Shown in pieces: positions 60,717-64,000 of a stretch of DNA of 64,000 bases. The notes beneath the pieces were generated by a model, which was not told the origin of the DNA, ran no database searches, and was given only the letters and a program-made list of their open reading frames with translations. The stretch comes from Psychroserpens mesophilus (GTDB lineage Bacteria > Bacteroidota > Bacteroidia > Flavobacteriales > Flavobacteriaceae): the NCBI RefSeq assembly GCF_000826645.1, contig NZ_JXJP01000008.1, positions 62,001 to 126,000 of the forward strand, in the 5' to 3' direction. How positions within the stretch are numbered: position 1 is the stretch's first letter; every line of letters starts with the position of its first letter. The position numbers were made by a program, and so were the translations under genes.

Positions 60717-60753
60717 AAAAAATCGGTCTTAATTTTAAGGTCGATTTTTTTTT
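60717..60753. terminator. Hairpin terminator in the gap before 60802
   Basis: AAAAAATCGG...CTTAA pairs with TTAAG...CGATTTTTTTT, with an internal mismatch, and T-tracts occur in both directions. No plus-strand gene lies just upstream. It may end the minus-strand bshC transcript after it passes through the gene at 60802, or end a short plus-strand RNA. The rest of 60561-60801 holds nothing else certain. Confidence 0.55.
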
Positions 60754-60801
60754 GCTTAGTATAAATATTTTACATACATTTAATAGCTCAATGTTTTAGT
60801 A

Positions 60802-61002
60802 ATGAAGCCATCACAAAAAATTATCGACAATCAAAATTCGTTACTAAGACGATACAAATCACTTGTTGAACAAGCCTATAACTTCAGACAAACAGATTCT
60901 GCTTTAAGTGACTTTTCAGAATACAAGGCCATTAAACTGCTACACAAAATGAATAAGCTTAAATTTTTAATGAGAGATTTAAGTACAGTTCAACAAAACT
61001 AA
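60802..61002 (+). CDS. Small helical protein, possibly Lacal_2735 family
   Basis: The 66-residue protein is helical with SLLRRYKSLVEQAYNFRQTD followed by SALSDFSEYKAIKLLHKMNK. The order (Y-x-x-L-x-x-EA, then SD, then a second helix of AI/M-x-x-I) resembles the short Lacal_2735 family of flavobacteria, though identity cannot be checked. There is no signal or membrane segment. Its stop overlaps that of the BtuF-like gene by 4 bases in tail-to-tail order. Confidence 0.55.
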   Translation: MKPSQKIIDNQNSLLRRYKSLVEQAYNFRQTDSALSDFSEYKAIKLLHKMNKLKFLMRDLSTVQQN

Positions 61003-61781
61003 AGTGATTTTTGTAACGCTTTAAAATAATCAAACGCTTTTAATAGTCTGGAACCATACCAGGAAAAGGCTTCACCATCTACTATTTTTATTTTAGCATC
61101 TGGACAAACGGTATTGAATTCGTCTATATCAATAGCTTTAAACGGATAAGGTTCACTAGATAATAAAATAAGGTCTGGCTGTTTCTCTTTAAATTCTGAA
61201 AGTGTGATTTCCGGATACCGACTTTCATCTTGATAGCTATTTTCAAAATGATTCATTGAAAGCATTTCGTTTATAAAGGTTTGATTAGCAGCTACCATAT
61301 AAGGATTTTTCCAGATAAAATAAACCACCTTTAATTTTTTTCGATCTGAGACAAATACTTTGAAGTCGGTTAATTTTGCCTTAATGTCTTTAATGATGTT
61401 TTTTGCTTTTTCTGGAGCATCAAACAGATTACCATACATATCAATGAGTTCTAAACTGTCTTCTATGCTATAAATATCACTGATATGCACTGGAGCAATC
61501 TGCTCTAATTCGGGAATCATATCCTTGGTATTTTCTTCCTTATTACAAAGAATGATATCAGGTTGCAACTCTCTAATCTTATCCAAATGAACCTGTTTTG
61601 TACCACCAACGACAGCTTTTTCCTTTCTTAACTGTTTCGGATGCACACAAAACTTAGTCACTCCAACAATGGAATCTTTTAAACCTAAATCAATTAATAA
61701 TTCGGTTTGCGATGGCACCAAACTTACAATCCGTTTTGGTGTTTTGTGTAAATGAAGTGTACGATGGAGTTGATCTTTCAA
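60999..61781 (-). CDS. BtuF-like helical-backbone metal/cobalamin-binding protein
   Basis: The 260-residue protein matches the BtuF/FhuD-type substrate-binding fold. It opens KRIVSLVPSQTELLIDLGLK, contains GTKQVHLDKIRELQPDIILC, then a linking helix (SIEDSLELIDMYGNLFDAPE), and ends with FKEKQPDLILLSSEPYPF and ADAKIKI-like strands. It has no signal peptide, so unlike BtuF it would stay in the cytoplasm or act without export. Its ligand could be cobalamin or another chelate. It follows bshC by 10 bp. Confidence 0.82.
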   Translation of the reverse strand: MKDQLHRTLHLHKTPKRIVSLVPSQTELLIDLGLKDSIVGVTKFCVHPKQLRKEKAVVGGTKQVHLDKIRELQPDIILCNKEENTKDMIPELEQIAPVHISDIYSIEDSLELIDMYGNLFDAPEKAKNIIKDIKAKLTDFKVFVSDRKKLKVVYFIWKNPYMVAANQTFINEMLSMNHFENSYQDESRYPEITLSEFKEKQPDLILLSSEPYPFKAIDIDEFNTVCPDAKIKIVDGEAFSWYGSRLLKAFDYFKALQKSL

Positions 61782-61791
61782 AATAAGCAGA

Positions 61792-63393
61792 TTACACTTG
61801 AACGATTGAAAATTCGCCTTGTAATGGTTTTAAATTATCGAATAGCTTCGGAATCAAATCTGATCCATATTCCAAATAAAACTCAGAGAAATTCATATAT
61901 CGTTCCTGTAAACTCTGATTAGGAAACAATTCATTTTGAAGTTCAACAATGCGATTAAGATGGTCTGAAAGTTTTCGTTTTTGAGCTTTTAGCAAACGTT
62001 TTTCTAGAGCTTCCAATCCGTTGATTTGTTTTTGTTCCTGAGCTGCTACTGCGCCTTTGAAAGAACCGTCAGTTTTTGCAGCTAAATCGTACAACGCTTT
62101 AAATTGCTGCTTTAAGTATTGCTTTTGTTCTGAAAAATCAATGTCAACTTCTGAAATTTGATTCGTGACTTTGGTCTTTAGTGCATCCTGATTTAAGAAC
62201 AAATCTGAGATTTTGACATCAAGTTTGTCTAACTTTTCTTTTTGCTTTTCAGTAATCAACAACGCTGAATTACGAAGCAGTAACATTGGAAACACAACAT
62301 CATAACTTTCAAAAACAGATTTCAACTGTAGCCAATACGCTAATTCGCCTCCTCCACCAATATAACAAAGATTTGGCAACACGACTTCTTGATATAAAGG
62401 TCGCAAAATTACATTAGGCGAAAACCGCTCTGGCACCTCATTGAGGTGTTTTAGTATCTCACTCTTGCTGAAAGTTATGTTAGTGTTATTGACAAAAAAG
62501 GTATCATCATTTTCAACGATTCGCTCACGAATACCTTCAGTGATGTAAAACAGATTAATCGCTCTTGGATTGACTTGTATTTTATAGTTTCCCTCTAAAG
62601 TATTCAGTTGTTGATTCGCTTCAGAAACTTTAGCAAACGAGGTTTGTTTTACAAGTTCTTCTTCAACATACGGAATGAATTGTTGCTTTAAAGCATGATC
62701 ATTTCCATCAACAATTACCAATCCGAAATCCTTAAACAAAGCATTTACCAAATCATGCATGGCTTCAGCCAAATTGGAATGATTGAGATATGCGTTTTTG
62801 AAATAAGATTTTAATTCGGAAGCATTAGCTGTTCCAGTTAATTGAGAGCCAAATACTTCAAAAACCTTATCCAAACCTTCAAGATTTAATTCTCCAACAG
62901 CTCCTGAAGCACCTCTATTCCATTGTACCTTTTTACCTTTAAAATTGAAGAAATTGATTTCTGCAAAATCGTGATCTTCGGAAGCCATCCAGTAAATCGG
63001 TACAAAATTATAATCAGGATAGGCTGCTTTTAGTTCTTTACACAAATTTATGGTCGAAATAATCTTGTAGAAAAAATATAATGGACCAGTAAATAAATTC
63101 AATTGATGACCCGTAACAACCGTAAAGGTGTTTGAGTGTTCAAGTAAATCAATATGTGTTTGCGTAAGTTTTGAAACCGAAGTATTCGCGTATTGCTTAT
63201 TTAGAGTTTCAACTAATATCTGTCTGGTTTCATCCTTAAAACTTAACTGCTTTTCTTCAATTTGAGCCTTAAAATTCTCAAGCTTAGGAAACCGATTATA
63301 AAATGGTTTTAAAGTGTCCTTTTCATCTAAATAATCACATATTAAAGATGAAAAATAGTTAGTGTCTCTAAACGATAAACAATCAGTTGGCAT
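61792..63393 (-). CDS. bshC: Bacillithiol biosynthesis cysteine-adding enzyme BshC
   Basis: The 533-residue protein has the BshC layout. Visible are TVVTGHQLNLFTGPLYFFYK, YNFVPIYWMASEDHDFAEIN (typical of the family), QVNPRAINLFYITEGIRERI, NVILRPLYQEVVLPNLCYIG followed by GGGELAYWLQLKSVFE, and a long coiled C-terminal helix pair (about 400-500). BshC adds Cys to glucosamine-malate to make bacillithiol, a low-molecular-weight thiol. The other bsh genes are not in the window. It heads a two-gene transcript with the BtuF-like gene. Confidence 0.95.
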   Translation of the reverse strand: MPTDCLSFRDTNYFSSLICDYLDEKDTLKPFYNRFPKLENFKAQIEEKQLSFKDETRQILVETLNKQYANTSVSKLTQTHIDLLEHSNTFTVVTGHQLNLFTGPLYFFYKIISTINLCKELKAAYPDYNFVPIYWMASEDHDFAEINFFNFKGKKVQWNRGASGAVGELNLEGLDKVFEVFGSQLTGTANASELKSYFKNAYLNHSNLAEAMHDLVNALFKDFGLVIVDGNDHALKQQFIPYVEEELVKQTSFAKVSEANQQLNTLEGNYKIQVNPRAINLFYITEGIRERIVENDDTFFVNNTNITFSKSEILKHLNEVPERFSPNVILRPLYQEVVLPNLCYIGGGGELAYWLQLKSVFESYDVVFPMLLLRNSALLITEKQKEKLDKLDVKISDLFLNQDALKTKVTNQISEVDIDFSEQKQYLKQQFKALYDLAAKTDGSFKGAVAAQEQKQINGLEALEKRLLKAQKRKLSDHLNRIVELQNELFPNQSLQERYMNFSEFYLEYGSDLIPKLFDNLKPLQGEFSIVQV

Positions 63394-63506
63394 AAATACA
63401 ATTCTATTGAAGCGTAAATATACAGTTATTGCGTTTTTTGGATTGCTAAATTTTAGTTAATTCCTGAGAATAACTATCGAATAGGGATAAAACTAAAGCT
63501 GAAAAA

Positions 63507-64000
<494 letters not shown>

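Overview
The window reads as chromosome from a marine-type member of the family Flavobacteriaceae (phylum Bacteroidota). The evidence is AT-rich DNA, promoters of the TTTG-N19..22-TAnnTTTG type, secreted proteins ending in type 9 secretion (T9SS) type A sorting domains, families typical of this group (DUF6090, DUF6268, DUF5723, DUF4197, DUF4920), a DnaJ with half a zinc domain, and bacillithiol synthesis (BshC). The genus cannot be fixed from the sequence. No rRNA, tRNA, CRISPR array or complete insertion sequence was seen.

Layout. 1-3 kb: the tail of a LytTR regulator, then small exported proteins (a probable ABM-like double barrel and three NTF2/SnoaL-like domains), a broken Rossmann gene and a possible structured RNA. 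3-13.6 kb, all plus strand: an AmpG-like MFS carrier, an AtoE-type short-chain fatty acid permease, a DltD/SGNH-like protein with an MBOAT acyltransferase and a DUF418 membrane protein (a likely surface acylation set), an APC amino acid permease, DUF6090, a cupin lipoprotein, a 42-residue membrane protein and an M23 peptidase. 13.6-21.8 kb, minus: DinB-like and M28 peptidase genes, then a six-gene run of ABC-2 exporter pair, MscS channel, outer-membrane DUF6268 protein, sigma-54 response regulator without a DNA-binding domain, and PPK2. 22-28.9 kb: grpE-dnaJ, YceI, a TIGR01777 epimerase, mnmD, a one-haem lipoprotein, DUF4920, ilvE and a MazG-like hydrolase.

29-46 kb, accessory surface region: a Cys-rich lipoprotein, a TPR histidine kinase and its NarL/LuxR response regulator, envelope proteins, two large tandem leucine-rich T9SS proteins, an SRPBCC/GyrI-like protein, CrcB, a beta-helix protein and a five-repeat T9SS protein. 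Three matching 7-2-7 inverted repeats sit 56-67 bp upstream of three genes here and are candidate operators of the response regulator. 46-55 kb: an MFS gene behind a possible attenuator, a VOC protein, a DJ-1-like lipoprotein, an Lrp/AsnC regulator, a small gene whose 3' end is repeated twice downstream, a YkgJ protein, a 1178-residue T9SS protein and a GNAT. 55-64 kb: fused isobutyryl-CoA mutase IcmF, DUF4197, a heptamer tandem repeat, a small secreted protein, a short helical protein, a BtuF-like binding protein, BshC and the end of guaB.

A short palindromic repeat family of a kind common in Flavobacteriia is present between genes and also inside two reading frames (the DJ-1-like lipoprotein and IcmF), where it is translated in frame.
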